Below are positions 12,556 to 23,381 of a stretch of DNA of 64,000 nt, in pieces. Position 1 is the first letter of the stretch. Each line of letters starts with the position of its first letter. A program made the position numbers and the translations under genes. Under the pieces are notes generated by a model. The model ran no database searches. It saw only the letters and a program-made list of their open reading frames with translations, and was not told where the DNA came from. The stretch is from Hyperoodon ampullatus (taxonomy: Eukaryota; Chordata; Mammalia; Artiodactyla; Ziphiidae), in assembly GCA_949752795.1 (NCBI GenBank), contig OX457071.1, forward strand, positions 25,094,800 through 25,158,799. The letters run 5' to 3'.

Positions 12556-12865
12556 GCTTTATAACAATTTAATCAGTTATACATATACATATGTTCCCAT
12601 ATCCCCTCCCTTTTGCGTCCCCCTCCCACCCTGCCTATCACACCCCTCCAGGCGGTCACAAAGCACCGAGCTGATCTCCCTGTGCTATGCGGCTGCTTCC
12701 CACTAGCTATCTACCTTACGTTTGGTAGTGTATATATGTCCATGCCGCTCTTTCACTTTGTCACAGCTTACCCTTCCCCCTCCCCATGTCCTCAAGTATA
12801 TTCTCTAGTAGGTCTGTGTCTTTATTCCTGTTTTACCCCTAGGTTCTTCATGACATTTTTTTCCC
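12556..12865 (-). other. L1 3' UTR
   Basis: About 310 nt between the ORF2 stop and the poly(A) tail. The same 3' UTR recurs, with substitutions, in the L1 fragments at 19,208-20,026 and 42,776-43,089. Sense ends ...ttgttataaagc before the A tail. I see no canonical AATAAA directly before it. Confidence 0.9.
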
Positions 12866-15800
12866 TTAAATTCCATATATATGTGTCAGCATACAGTATT
12901 TGTCTTTCTCTTTCTGACTTACTTCACTCTGTATGACAGACTCTAGGTCCATCCACCTCATTACAAATAGCTCAATTTCGTTTCTTTTTATGGCTGAGTA
13001 ATATTCCATTGTATATATGTGCCACCTCTTCTTTACCCATTCATCCGATGATGGACACTTAGGTTGTTTCCATCTCTGGGCTATTGTAAATAGGGCTGCT
13101 ATGAACATTTTGGTACATGTCTCTTTTTGAATTATGGTTTTCTCAGGGTATATGCCCAGTAGTGGGATTGCTGGGTCATATGGTAGTTCTATTTGTAGTT
13201 TCTTAAGGAACCTCCATACCGTTCTCCATAGTGGCTGTACCAATTCACATTCCCACCAGCAGTGCAAGAGGGTTCCCTTTTTTCCACACCCTCTCCAGCA
13301 TTTATTGTTTCTAGATTTTTTGATGATGGCCATTCTGACTGGTGTGAGATGATATCTCATTGTAGTTTTGATTTGCATTTCTCTAATGAGTAAAGATGTT
13401 GAGCATCCTTTCATGTGTTTGTGGGCAGTCTGTATATCTTCTGTGGAGAAATGTCTATTTAGGTCTTCTGCCCATTTTTGGATTGGGCTGTTTGTTTTTT
13501 TGTTATTGAGCTGCATGAGCTGCTTATAAATTTTGGAGATTAATCCTTTGTCAGTTGCTTCATTTGCAAATATTTTCTCCCATTCTGAGGGTTGTCTTTT
13601 GGTCTTGTTTATGGTTTCCTTTGCTGTGCAAAAGCTTTTAAGTTTCATTAGGTCCCATGTGTTTATTTTTGTCTTTATTTCCATTTCTCTAGGAGGTGGG
13701 TCAAAAAGGATCTTGCTGTGATTTATGTCATAGAGTGTTCTGCCTATGTTTTCCTCTAAGAGTTTGATAGTGTCTGGCCTTACATTTAGGTCTTTAATCC
13801 ATTTTGAGCTTATTTTTGTGTATGGTGTTAGGGAGTGATCTAATCTCATACTTTTACATGTCCCTATCCAGTTTTCCCAGCACCACTTATTGAAGAGACT
13901 GTCCTTTCTCCACTGTACATTCCTGCCTCCTTTATCAAAGATAAGGTGACCATATGTCCGTGGGTTTATCTCTGGGCTTTCTATCCTGTTCCATTGATCT
14001 ATCTTTCTGTTTTTGTGCCAGTACCATACTGTCTTGATTACTGTAGCTTTGTAGTATAGTCTGAAGTCAGGGAGCCTGATTCCTCCAGCTCCATTTTTCG
14101 TTCTCAAGATTGCTTTGGCTATTCGGGGTCTTTTGTGTTTCCATACAAATTGTGAAATTTTTTGCTCTAGTTCTGTGAAAAACGCCAGTGGTAGTTTGAT
14201 AGGGATTGCATTGAATCTGTAGATTGCTTTGGGTAGTAGAGTCATTTTCACAATGTTGATTCTTCCAATCCAAGAACATGGTACATCTCTCCATCTATTT
14301 GTATCCTCTTTAATTTCTTTCATCAGTGTCGTATAATTTTCTGCATACAGGTCTTTTGTCTCCTTAGGTAGGTTTATTCCTAGATATTTTATTCTTTTTG
14401 TTGCAATGGTAAATGGGAGTGTTTCCTTGATTTCACTTTCAGATTTTTCATCATTAGTATATAGGAATGCCACAGATTTCTGTGCATTAATTTTGTATCC
14501 TGCAACTTTACCAAATTCATTGATTAGCTCTAGTAGTTTTCTGGTAGCATCTTTAGGATTCTCTATGTATAATATCATGTCATCTGCAAACAGTGACAGC
14601 TTTACTTCTTCTTTTCCGATTTGGATTCCTTTTATTTCCATTTCTTCTCTGATTGCTGTGGCTAAAACTTCCAAAACTATGTTGAATAATAGTGGTGAGA
14701 GTGGGCAACCTTGTCTTGTTCCTGACCCTAGTGGAAATGGTTTCAGTTTTTCACCATTGAGGACGATGCTGGCTGTGGGTTTGTCATATATGGCCTTTAT
14801 TATGTTGAGGAAAGTTCCCTCTATGCCTACTTTCTGCAGGGTTTTTATCATAAATGGGTGTTGAATTTTGTCAAAAGCTTTCTCTGCATCTATTGAGATG
14901 ATCATATGGTTTTTCTCCTTCAATTTGTTAATATGGTGTATCACGTTGATTGATTTGCGTATATTGAAGAATCCTTGCATTCCTGGAATAAACCCCACTT
15001 GATCATGGTGTATGATCCTTTTAATGTGCTGTTGGATTCTGTTTGCTAGTATTTTGTTGAGGATTTTTGCATCTATGTTCATCAGTGATATTGGCCTGTA
15101 GTTTTCTTTCTTTGTGACATCCTTGTCTGGTTTTGGTATCAAGGTGATGGTGGCCTCGTAGAATGAGTTTGGGAGTGTTCCTCCCTCTGCTATATTTTGG
15201 AAGAGTTTGAGAAGGATAGGTGTTAGCTCTTCTCTAAATGCTTGATAGAATTCGCCTGTGAAGCCATCTGGTCCTGGGCTTTTGTTTGTTGGAAGATTTT
15301 TTATCACAGTTTCAATTTCAGTGCTTGTGATTGGTCTGTTCATATTTTCTATTTCTTCCTGATTCAGTCTTGGCAGGTTGTGCATTTCTAAGAATTTGTC
15401 CATTTCTTCCAGGTTGTCCATTTTATTGGCATAGAGTTGCTTATAGTAATCTCTCATGATCTTTTGTATTTCTGCAGTGTCCGTTGTTACTTCTCCTTTT
15501 TCATTTCTAATTCTATTGATTTGAGTCTTCTCCTTTTTTTTCTTGATGAGTCTGGCTAATGGTTTATCAATTTTGTTTATCTTCTCAAAGAACCAGCTTT
15601 TAGTTTTATTGATCTTTGCTATCGTTTCCTTCATTTCCTTTTCATTTATTTCTGATCGGATTTTTATGATTTCTTTCCTTCTGCTAACCTTGGGATGTTT
15701 TTGTTCTTCTTTCTCTAATTGCTTTAGGTGCAAGGTTAGGTTGTTTATTCGAGATGTTTCCTGTTTCTTAAGGTGGGATTGTATTGCTATAAACTTCCCT

Positions 15801-16684
15801 CTTAGAACTGCTTTTGCTGCATCCCATAGGTTTTGGGTCGTCGTGTCCCCATTGTCATTTGTTTCTAGGTATTTTTTAATTTCCTCTTTGATTTCTTCAG
15901 TGATCACTTCATTATTAAGTAGTGTATTGTTTAGCCTCCATGTGCTTGTATTTTTTACAGCTGTTTTCCTGTAATTGATATCTAGTCTCATAGCATTGTG
16001 GTCGGAAAAGATACTTGATAGAATTTCAATTTTCTTAAATTTACCAAGGCTTGATTTGTGACCCAAGATATGATCTATCCTGGAGAATGTTCCATGAGCA
16101 CTTGAGAAAAATGTGTATTCTGTTGTTTTTGGATGGAATGTCCTATAAATATCAATTAAGTCCATCTTGTTTAATGTATCATTTAAAGCTTGTGTTTCCT
16201 TATTTATTTTCATTTTGGATGATCTGTCCATTGGTGAAAGTGGGGTGTTAAAGTCCCCTACTATGATTGTGTTACTGTCGATTTCTCCTTTTATGGCTGT
16301 TAGTATTTGCCTTATGTATTGAGGTGCTCCTATGTTTGGTGCATAAATATTTACAATTGTTATATCTTCTTCTTGGATCGACCCCTTGATCATTATGTAG
16401 TGTCCTTCTTTGTCTCTTCTAGTAGTCTTTATTTTAAAGTCTATTTTGTCTGATATGAGAATTGCTACTCCAGCTTTCTTTTGGTTTCCATTTGCATGGA
16501 ATATCTTTTTCCATCCCCTTACTTTCAGTCTGTATGTGTCTCTAGGTCTGAAGTGGGTCTCTTGTAGACAGCATATATATGGGTCTTGTTTTTGTATCCA
16601 TTCAGCCAATCTGTGTCTTTTGGTGGGAGCATTTAGTCCATTTACATTTAAGGTAATTATCGATATGTGTGTTCCTATTCCCAT
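12866..16684 (-). CDS. ORF2: L1 ORF2 protein: endonuclease and reverse transcriptase
   Basis: 1,272 residues, about the length of human ORF2p, with no internal stop. The N-terminal APE-like endonuclease carries N13, E42 (in QETH), D143 and N145 (VGDFN), D203 (RIDHILG) and D227-H228 (SDHN). These are the expected metal-binding and catalytic residues. The reverse transcriptase has D598 (SIDAEKAFD), the [10 protein letters not shown] block (from residue 654) and the FADD box at 698-701 with both aspartates. A C-terminal CX3CX7HX4C knuckle follows ([18 protein letters not shown]). The protein ends LTHIYGI, as in other artiodactyl-type L1s. It would nick target DNA, preferring TTTT/AA, and prime reverse transcription of its own mRNA. 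The start is the first ATG 58 nt after ORF1. Translation in other L1s is by inefficient reinitiation. Long plus-strand frames across it are shadows. Confidence 0.96.
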   Translation of the reverse strand: MGIGTHISIITLNVNGLNAPTKRHRLAEWIQKQDPYICCLQETHFRPRDTYRLKVRGWKKIFHANGNQKKAGVAILISDKIDFKIKTTRRDKEGHYIMIKGSIQEEDITIVNIYAPNIGAPQYIRQILTAIKGEIDSNTIIVGDFNTPLSPMDRSSKMKINKETQALNDTLNKMDLIDIYRTFHPKTTEYTFFSSAHGTFSRIDHILGHKSSLGKFKKIEILSSIFSDHNAMRLDINYRKTAVKNTSTWRLNNTLLNNEVITEEIKEEIKKYLETNDNGDTTTQNLWDAAKAVLRGKFIAIQSHLKKQETSRINNLTLHLKQLEKEEQKHPKVSRRKEIIKIRSEINEKEMKETIAKINKTKSWFFEKINKIDKPLARLIKKKKEKTQINRIRNEKGEVTTDTAEIQKIMRDYYKQLYANKMDNLEEMDKFLEMHNLPRLNQEEIENMNRPITSTEIETVIKNLPTNKSPGPDGFTGEFYQAFREELTPILLKLFQNIAEGGTLPNSFYEATITLIPKPDKDVTKKENYRPISLMNIDAKILNKILANRIQQHIKRIIHHDQVGFIPGMQGFFNIRKSINVIHHINKLKEKNHMIISIDAEKAFDKIQHPFMIKTLQKVGIEGTFLNIIKAIYDKPTASIVLNGEKLKPFPLGSGTRQGCPLSPLLFNIVLEVLATAIREEMEIKGIQIGKEEVKLSLFADDMILYIENPKDATRKLLELINEFGKVAGYKINAQKSVAFLYTNDEKSESEIKETLPFTIATKRIKYLGINLPKETKDLYAENYTTLMKEIKEDTNRWRDVPCSWIGRINIVKMTLLPKAIYRFNAIPIKLPLAFFTELEQKISQFVWKHKRPRIAKAILRTKNGAGGIRLPDFRLYYKATVIKTVWYWHKNRKIDQWNRIESPEINPRTYGHLIFDKGGRNVQWRKDSLFNKWCWENWIGTCKSMRLDHSLTPYTKISSKWIKDLNVRPDTIKLLEENIGRTLYDINHSKILFDPPPREMEIKTKINTWDLMKLKSFCTAKETINKTKRQPSEWEKIFANEATDKGLISKIYKQLMQLNNKKTNSPIQKWAEDLNRHFSTEDIQTAHKHMKGCSTSLLIREMQIKTTMRYHLTPVRMAIIKKSRNNKCWRGCGKKGTLLHCWWECELVQPLWRTVWRFLKKLQIELPYDPAIPLLGIYPEKTIIQKETCTKMFIAALFTIAQRWKQPKCPSSDEWVKKRWHIYTMEYYSAIKRNEIELFVMRWMDLESVIQSEVSQKEKDKYCMLTHIYGI

Positions 16685-16742
16685 TTCCTTAACTGGTTTG
16701 GGTTCGTTATTGTAGGTCTTTTCCTTCTGTTGTGTTTCTTGC

Positions 16743-17657
16743 CTAGAGAAGTTCCTTTAGCATTTGTTGTAAAGCTGGTTTGGTGGTGCTGAACTCTCTC
16801 AGCTTTTGCTTGTCTGTAAACGTTTTAATTTCTCCATCAAATCTGAATGAGATCCTTGCTGGGTAGAGTAGTCTTGGTTGCAGGTTTTTCTCCTTCATCC
16901 CTTTAATTATGTCCTGCCACTCCCTTCTGGCTTGTAGAGTTTCTGCTGAGAGATCAGCTGTTAACCTGATGGGGATTCCCTTGTGTGTTATTTGTTGTTT
17001 TTGCCTTGCTGCTTTTAATATGATTTCTTTATGTTTAATTGTTGACAGTTTGATTAATATGTGTCTTGGCGTATTTCTCCTTGGATTTATTCTGTATGGG
17101 ACTCTCTGTGCCTCCTGGACTTGATTAACTATTTCTTTTCCCATATTAGGGAAGTTTTCAACTATAATCTCTTCAAATATTTTCTCAGTCCCTTTCTTTT
17201 TCTCTTCTTCTTCTGGAACCCCTATAATTCGAATGTTGGTGCATTTAATGTTGTCCCAGAGGTCTCTGAGGCTGTCCTCTGTTCTTTTCATTCTTTTTTC
17301 CTTCTTTTGCTCTGCAGTAGTTATTTCCACTATTTTATCTTCCACCTCACTTATCCGTTCTTCTGCCTCAGTTATTCTGCTATTGATCCCATCTAGAGTA
17401 TTTTTTATTTCATTTATTGTGTTTTTCATCGATGCTTGATTCATCTTTAGTTCTTCTAGGTCCTTGTTAACTGTTTCTTGCATTTTGTCTATTCTATTTC
17501 CAAGATTTTGGATCTGGGAAATAGAATCTTGGATCATCTTTACCATCATTATTCTGAATTCTTTTTCAGGTAGACTGCCTATTACCTCTTCATTTGTTAG
17601 GTCTGGTGGGTTTTTATCTTGCTCCTTCCCCTGCTGTGTGATTTTCTGTCTTCTCAT
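16743..17657 (-). CDS. ORF1: L1 ORF1 protein: RNA-binding chaperone
   Basis: 304 residues, uninterrupted. A short polar N-terminus ([10 protein letters not shown]) is followed by a heptad-rich coiled coil at about 40-130 ([30 protein letters not shown]). An RRM-like domain follows, with NIRIIGVPE at 141-149 and RHILIKL at 198-204. The C-terminal domain (about 226-300) holds [10 protein letters not shown] and the basic ARREW at 243-247, which corresponds to the RNA-contacting arginines known in human ORF1p. In the family, trimers coat L1 RNA in cytoplasmic particles and act as a nucleic acid chaperone. It lies 58 nt upstream of ORF2 on the same transcript. It is slightly shorter than human ORF1p (338), with the difference in the N-terminal/coiled-coil part. 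The start is the ATG that gives the typical family N-terminus. Confidence 0.95.
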   Translation of the reverse strand: MRRQKITQQGKEQDKNPPDLTNEEVIGSLPEKEFRIMMVKMIQDSISQIQNLGNRIDKMQETVNKDLEELKMNQASMKNTINEIKNTLDGINSRITEAEERISEVEDKIVEITTAEQKKEKRMKRTEDSLRDLWDNIKCTNIRIIGVPEEEEKKKGTEKIFEEIIVENFPNMGKEIVNQVQEAQRVPYRINPRRNTPRHILIKLSTIKHKEIILKAARQKQQITHKGIPIRLTADLSAETLQARREWQDIIKGMKEKNLQPRLLYPARISFRFDGEIKTFTDKQKLREFSTTKPALQQMLKELL

Positions 17658-19144
17658 TTTGCTTATGTTACTGTGTTTGGGGTCTCCTTTTTGCAGGCTG
17701 CAGGTTCGTAGTTCCCGTTGTTTTTGGTGTCTGTCCCCAGTGGCTAAGGTTGGTTTAGTGGGTTGTGTAGCCTTCCTGGTGGAGGGGACTAGTGCCTGTG
17801 TTCTGGTGGATGAGGCTGGATCTTGTCTTTCTGGTGGGCAGGTCCACGTCTGGTGGTGTGTTTTGGGGTGTCTGCGGACTTTTTATGATTTTAGGCCACC
17901 TCTCTGCTAATGGGTGGCGTTGTGTTCCTGTCTTGCTAGTTTTTTGGCATAGGGTGTCCAGCACTGTAGCTTGCTGGTCGTTGAGTGAAGCTGGGTGCTG
18001 GTGTTGAGATGGAGATCTCTGGAAGATTTTTGCCGTTTGATATTATGTGGAGCTGGGAGGTCTCTTGTGGAGCAGTGTCCTGAGGTTGGCTCTCCCACCT
18101 CAGAGGCACAGCACTGACTCCTGGCTCCTCAATTTGGGATGATTTGTTGTCTATTCATGTATTCCACAGATGCAGGGTACATCAAGTTGATTATGGAGCT
18201 TTAATCCGCTGCTTCTGAGGCTGCTGGGAGAGATTTCCCTTTCTCTTCTTTGTTCTCACAGCTCCTGGGTCTCAGCTTTGGATTTGGCCCCGCCTCTGCG
18301 TGTAGGTCGCCGGAGGGCGTCTGTTCTTCGCTCAGACAGGACAGGGTTAAAGGAGCAGCCTCTTCGGGGACTCTGGCTCACTCAGGCCGGGCGGGAGGGA
18401 GGGGCACGGAGTGCGGGGCGAGCCTGCAGCGGCAGAGGTCGGCGTGACGTTGCACCAGCCCGAGGCGCGCCGTGCGTTCTCCCAGGGAAGCCGCCCCTGG
18501 ATCCCGGGACCCCGGCAGTGGCGGGCTGCACAGGCTCCCAGCAGGGCGGCGTGGACAGTGACCTGCGCTCGCACACAGGCCTCTTGGCGGCGGCAGCAGC
18601 AGCCCCAGCGTCCCACGCCCGCCACTGGGCTCCGCGCTTTCAGTCGCGACTCGCGCCCGTCTGTGGAGCCCCCTTAAGCAGCGCTCTTAATCCCCTCTCC
18701 TCGCGCACCAGGAAACCAAGAGGGAAGAAAAAGTCTCTTGCCTCTTCGGCAGCTCCAGAGTTTTCCCGGACTCCCTCCCGGCTAGTTGTGGCACACTAGC
18801 CCCCTTCAGGCTAAGTTCTCGCCGCCAGCCCCAGTCCTCTCCCTGCGCTCTGACCGAAGCCCGAGCCTCAGCTTCCAGCGCCGCCCGCCTCGGCGGGCGA
18901 GCAGACAAGCCTCTCGGGCTGGTGAGTGCTGCTCGGCACTGATCTTCTGTGCAGGAATCTCTCCGCTTTGCCCTACCCAGGTATGTGGGGAGTTTCTTGC
19001 CTTTTGGGAGGTCTGGGGTCTTCTGCCAGCGTTCAGTAGGTGTTCTGTAGGAGTTGTTCCACGTGTAGCTGTATTTCTGGTGTATCCGTGGGGAGGAAGG
19101 TAATCTCCGCGTCTTACTCTTCCGCCATCTTACCCGGAAGTCTC
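17658..19144 (-). promoter_or_regulatory. L1 5' UTR with internal CpG-rich promoter
   Basis: A 1.49-kb leader. The distal part (about 18,260-18,960) is the only strongly GC- and CpG-rich block in the window, as expected for an internal L1 promoter and target of CpG methylation. At the extreme 5' end, sense reads cttccgggtaagatggcgga. It holds an ETS-like CCGGAAG on the plus strand (19,134-19,140) and a YY1-like AAGATGGCGG (19,122-19,131). YY1 binding near +10 directs the start site in human L1. The role here is inferred by analogy. Confidence 0.85.
19122..19131 (-). promoter_or_regulatory. YY1-like motif at L1 5' end
   Basis: AAGATGGCGG on the L1 sense strand, about 13 nt from the inferred L1 start. 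It agrees with the YY1 core ATGGCGG and with the position of the YY1 site in human L1. Confidence 0.6.
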
Positions 19145-19207
19145 GATACTTTTCATGTTTGGTACTTCTTACCCAATATTTATTCTTTCATTTATTAACA
19201 AATATTT

Positions 19208-20026
19208 TAAAAATTATTTATTTATTATTATTATTTTTAACATCTTTATTGGAGTATAATTACTTTATAGTGTTGTGTTAGTTTCTGCTGTGTAACAAAG
19301 TGAATCAGCTATATGCATACATATATCCCCATATACCTTCCCTTTTGTGTCTCCCTCCCACCCTCCCTAAACCACCCCTCTAGATGGTCACAAAGCACCA
19401 AGCTGATCTCCCTGTGCTATGCGGCTGCTTCCCACTAGCTATCTATTTTACATTTGGTCGTGTATATATGTCACCGCTACTCTCTTACTTCGTCCCAGCT
19501 TACCCTTCTCCCTCCCCGTGTCCTCAAGCCCATTCTCTCTGTCTGTGTCTTTATTCCTGTCCTGCCCCTAGGTTCTTCAGAACCTTTTTTTTTAGATTCC
19601 ATATATATGTGTTAGCATATGGTATTTGTTTTTCTCTTTCTGACTTACTTCACTCTGTATGACAGACTCTAGGTCCATCCACCTCACTACAAATAACTCA
19701 ATTTCATTTCTTTTTATGGCTGAGTAATATTCCATTGCATATATGTGCCACATCTTCTTTATCCATTCATCTGTCGATGGACACTTAGGTTGCTTCCATG
19801 TCCTGGCTATTGTAAATAGTGCCGCAATGAAGATTGTGGTACATGACTCTTTTTGAATTATGGTTTTCTCAGGGTATATGCCCAGTAGTGGAATTGCTGG
19901 GTCAGATGGTAGTTCTATATTTAGTTTTTTAAGGAACCTCCATACTATTCTCCATAGTGGCTGTACCAATTTACATTCCCACCAGCAGTGCAAGAGTCCC
20001 ACCCTTTTCTCCACACCCTCTCCAGC
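19208..20026 (-). mobile_element. 5'-truncated L1 (3' 819 bp)
   Basis: Contains the last 3' part of ORF2 and the full 3' UTR of an L1 similar to the full-length neighbour, ending in an AT-rich tail read as (tta)n/(ttat)n. The TSD taacaaata(t/c)tt lies at 19,196-19,207 and 20,027-20,038 with one mismatch. It lies about 60 bp from the 5' end of the full-length L1, in the same orientation. Confidence 0.92.
19592..20026 (-). pseudogene. L1 ORF2 C-terminal fragment
   Basis: About 145 codons of the ORF2 C-terminus remain open to the usual stop (...LTHIYGI). They include the HCWWEC end of the cysteine/histidine knuckle but lack the endonuclease and reverse transcriptase. The fragment starts where the insertion was 5'-truncated and has no start of its own, so it is a dead fragment. 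It is closely similar to the same region of the full-length copy, with scattered substitutions. Confidence 0.9.
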
Positions 20027-20075
20027 TAACAAATACTTATTAAGTGCCTTCTAGGTCCAAGGAATTGCAATAATT

Positions 20076-20514
20076 ATTAAAGGGAGACTAACATGTCTAA
20101 GATATAATTATTTTTCTGTAGAACATAAAACCAGGCATCATTAGATATGAGCACAAATAATTTCAATTTAAAGAATGCCAAATTCACTTATCTCTTCCAA
20201 ATAACCCATATTACCTATGTGGTGGAAAATGATTTCAAAGCATCACTGAATACTAGGCTATGGTTAAATAGCATGAATTTGACACAGACACAGTTAATGG
20301 AGTTTCCTACTTTCTCTAATCATGCTTCTCAGCCTGGAATTGAGTGTGGACAAAAATTATTGTGGGAATAACAAAGGATATTGTATTGACATGACAAGTA
20401 CAGTAGAGAGACAAGAGATGAAGAGACTGGTGACCTAGGCAACTAGGTAGGTATAGTTAGGATACATGAGTCAGAAAAGGATTGGCACATTGGAAGAACA
20501 AGGGTTTGTTTCTC
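20076..20514. other. Anonymous DNA, nothing recognised
   Basis: About 440 bp with no recognised repeat. A 74-codon ORF at 20,147-20,371 has no signature. Confidence 0.5.
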
Positions 20515-21430
20515 TGAAAGAAATATACAAATAGCCAATACACACATAAAAAAAATACTAAACATCATTACTCATTAGGAAAATACAAATCAAAACCACA
20601 ATGAGGGGCTTCCCAGGTGGCGCAGTGGTTGGGAGTCCGCCTGCCGATGCAGGGGACGTGGGTTCGTGCCCCGGTCTGGGAGGATCCCACATGCCGCGGA
20701 GCAGCTGGGCCTGCGCATCCGGAGCCTGTGCTCCACAACGGGAGAAGCCACAGCAGTGAGAGGCCCGCGTACCGCAATAAAAAACAAAAAACAAAAAACA
20801 AAAAACCACAATGAGATACCACTTCATACCTACTGGCATGGTGATAATTAAAAAAAAAAGTAAACAAGCAAATGGAAAAACAAAATGCAAAATAAAAAGT
20901 GTTGGTGTGTTGGTGAGGATGTGAAGAAACTGGAACTCTCATGCATTTTTCATAGGAATTAAAAATGGTGCAGTCTCTGTGGCTATTCCTAATAGCCAAA
21001 AGATAGAAAACCCAACTGTCCATCAACAGAAGAATGGATACAAAATGTGGTATATACATATAATGGAACATTGTTTAGCCTTAAAAAAGAATGGAATTTT
21101 GATATATGCTACAACATGGATAGACCTTGACAACATTATGCTTAGTGAACTAGCAAGACACAGAAGGACAAATATTGTATGATTCCATTTATATGAGGTA
21201 CTTATGACAGGAAAATTTAGAGTCAGAAGTAGAGAAGAGGTTACCAGGGACTGAGAGGAGGAGTTAATGGGTACAGAGTTTTGAGGATGATGGAAATGTT
21301 TCAGATATAGATGATGGTGATGGTTACACAATATTGTGTATGTTTTTAATGCCACTGAATTGTGTACTTATGAATGATTAAAATGTAAATATTATGTTCT
21401 ACATATTTAAGCACAATTTTAAAAAGCTCT
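20515..21430 (+). repeat. Old L1 3' end, split by a SINE
   Basis: 'atcattactcattaggaaaa', 'tgagataccacttcatacct', 'gtccatcaacagaagaatgg', 'catggatagaccttgacaac' and 'gagaagaggttaccagggac' follow L1 ORF2 3' sequence and 3' UTR in order on the plus strand. It is diverged, with no long frame. The SINE at 20,606-20,801 interrupts it. Confidence 0.85.
20606..20801 (+). mobile_element. CHR-type SINE, short form with a 22-24 bp internal deletion
   Basis: Starts gggcttcccaggtggcgcag and ends cgcgtaccgc followed by (aaaaac)n-rich tail. A perfect 14-bp TSD, aaaaccacaatgag, lies at 20,592-20,605 and 20,802-20,815. Compared with the copy at 44,493 it lacks the segment between two gctgggcc repeats (around 20,706), consistent with deletion between short direct repeats. 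Confidence 0.95.
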
Positions 21431-22177
21431 AAAGTAAAATACAAACAAAAAAGAACAGAAAGAGGTAAGGAACAAGAGTCCTAAAGAGAAAGTAGATTTC
21501 ATAGGTTTAAGTGACGGGGAAATGTTAAGAATGAGTTCAATATTCTTTTACACAGAAATGATTTAGTATATGGTAAGGACACAGGTCACACTGAGAAATG
21601 AGTGGAAAGAAAATAATTGTAGAACACATTTTTGGGTGAAATTTTCACTATTGGGTGTGAAAATAAATATTATAGTGGGCCTTATAGCTTGACTGATGAT
21701 GGCTCACAGCTAATCCCTTCTCCAGGCGTTGCCCTTGGTGGAGACCCCCAGGGGCAGTCCACATGTAATTACTGCTCCATGCAAGGGGTGCAAAGTCCTG
21801 CTTCCCAGTTCTTAATTCGGGACAGCTGAAGGGCCACCACCTCCAAAACTCCAGGTAGAATTGCCTGAAGCCTCTGTCACAACTGTCTTGCAGTTCCATT
21901 TCTCCTTTTGTCCAAACCTGCTTCCCTTACCCTTAGAGGTGTTTTTCTCCCATGTACTTCCCAGAAAACCACTTGCAGGCAAATCTATGCCTTAGAATCT
22001 TTTATTGTGAGAATACAATTTAAAATAAATATTGGGTTGCGATCCTAACCAGGTAAGACGTATGCATTCCTCTTGTGATGCAATTATTTGACAAAATGCA
22101 GTTTTACTATAATTTGATTTTGACAGCAAAAGACTAGATTAGATTTTTATTTTTTAACCCAATCATCACCATTAATT
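21431..22177. other. Anonymous DNA, nothing recognised
   Basis: About 750 bp. The 21.7-21.95 kb part is more GC-rich but has no exon-like frame longer than 83 codons and no recognised repeat. Confidence 0.45.
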
Positions 22178-22262
22178 TACTCACTTATTCATTTATTCAG
22201 CTAATACTTGTTGACTGTTTACTATGGGTCAGACTCTTCCAGGAAAGCAATCAAATAAATGA
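22178..22262 (-). repeat. L2 3' end, short
   Basis: 'tcacttattcatttattcag' followed by 'ctaatacttgttgactgttt' and 'actatgggtcagactcttcc' is the reversed L2 3' end. Confidence 0.6.
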
Positions 22263-22784
22263 CTTAGAAAGTCCAGCATTGTCTATTAAATACTCTCCCA
22301 CAAACTGTAAATAATCATTTTACTCCAAGTTTAATGCTACCTAAAGTTGTTATAGTTTTTATTTCTCCTAATTCCATAGGGGACAGAATTTTCTATTAAA
22401 ATGATCTGCTGTTAGAAAGCTAATAGGAGTAGGAGATATAATCTAGACAGGCCAAGGGAGATAAAAAAAAACATAAGCACAGAGAACAGCAATTATTACA
22501 GTATTTGGCATATTTGTTGATTGTTACCACTAAAGCTAAGCTTGGACACTATATAATTTTATTCTGATATCAGGAAAAGGAATTGATAGGAAAACATAAG
22601 CAATCCTCCTGTACCTTTCAATCAGTTTCCTTTATGGCCAATTTGTTTCATCTATACCCATATCTGCTTCTCCTCTTCTCATAATATTTTGATGCAAATC
22701 TCATCCATTAAGTTACATCTGTTAAGTGTTTCAATATATGTCTAGAAAAGGTAAGGATTCTAAAAAAAAATACACACTTAAAAA
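22263..22784. other. Anonymous AT-rich DNA, nothing recognised
   Basis: No repeat or gene was recognised in about 520 bp. Confidence 0.45.
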
Positions 22785-23381
22785 CATTTAGGGTGTATAT
22801 AATACAATGGACTATTACTCAGACATAAAAAAGAATGAAATAATGCCATTTGCATCAACATAGATGGACCTAGAGATTATCACACTAAGTGAAGTAAGCC
22901 AGACAAAGACAAATATCATATGATGTTGCTTACATGTGGAATCTAAAAAACCAAAAAAAGATACAAATGAACTTACAATATATACAAAACAGAAATAGAC
23001 CCACAGACAAAGAAAACAAATTTATGGTTACCAAAGAGGAAAGGTGGGGGAGGGATAAATTAGGAGTTTAGAATTAACAGATACACACTAGTATATATAA
23101 AATAGGTAACCAATATAATAGATAACCAACAAGGAACTACTGTATAGCACGTATAGCACAGGGGACTATACTCAATATTTTGTAACATTTTGTAATAACC
23201 TATAAGGGAAAAGAATCTGAAAAAGAATATATAGAACATATATATAGAGAGAATATATATAGAATATATACAGAATATATATACATAGAATATATATATA
23301 TATAACTGAATCACTTTGCTATACACCTGAAACTAACACAACATTGTAAATCAAGTATACTTCAATAAAAAAAGAATAAAA
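22785..23381 (+). repeat. L1 3' end (artiodactyl/cetacean type)
   Basis: 'gactattactcagacataaa', 'cttacatgtggaatctaaaa', 'gaaatagacccacagacaaa', 'aggaactactgtatagcacg' and 'tgctatacacctgaaactaa' mark the L1 ORF2 end and 3' UTR, ending aatcaagtatacttcaataa plus an A tail. It contains an imperfect AT minisatellite (23,224-23,304). Confidence 0.88.
23224..23304 (+). repeat. Imperfect (gaatatatat)n minisatellite
   Basis: Repeated gaatatatat/gaacatatat units inside the L1 3' UTR, degenerating into (ta)n at the right end. Confidence 0.8.

Larger units (their letters stand above)
12524..19144 (-). mobile_element. L1: Full-length L1 retrotransposon with both ORFs open
   Basis: A 6.6-kb LINE-1 on the minus strand. 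In sense order it has a GC-rich 5' UTR (19,144-17,658), ORF1 (17,657-16,743), a 58-nt spacer, ORF2 (16,684-12,866), a 310-nt 3' UTR and a poly(A) tail read as T runs at 12,524-12,555, interrupted once by cctc. The 5' end starts close to the expected cttccgggtaagatggcgga. A short TSD, gata(t/c)ttttc, lies at 12,514-12,523 and 19,145-19,154 with one mismatch. Neither ORF has a stop or frameshift. Known L1 biology: an RNA intermediate made from the internal promoter is bound by ORF1p and ORF2p and copied into a nicked genomic site. Whether this copy is active cannot be told from sequence alone. Confidence 0.96.
19185..20075 (-). repeat. L2 3' end split by an L1 insertion
   Basis: The left piece (about 19,185-19,207, tcatttattaacaaatattt) and the right piece (20,027-20,075, taacaaatacttattaagtg then ccttctaggtccaaggaatt) join into the reversed L2 3' end (aacaaatatttattgagtgcctactatgtgcc). 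The L1 fragment between them is therefore the later insertion. Confidence 0.6.

Noticed and set aside
12613..17910. Plus-strand ORFs of 60-150 codons opposite the L1
   Set aside because: They are antisense shadows of L1 ORF1 and ORF2 with hydrophobic Ser/Leu/Phe-rich translations and no family features.
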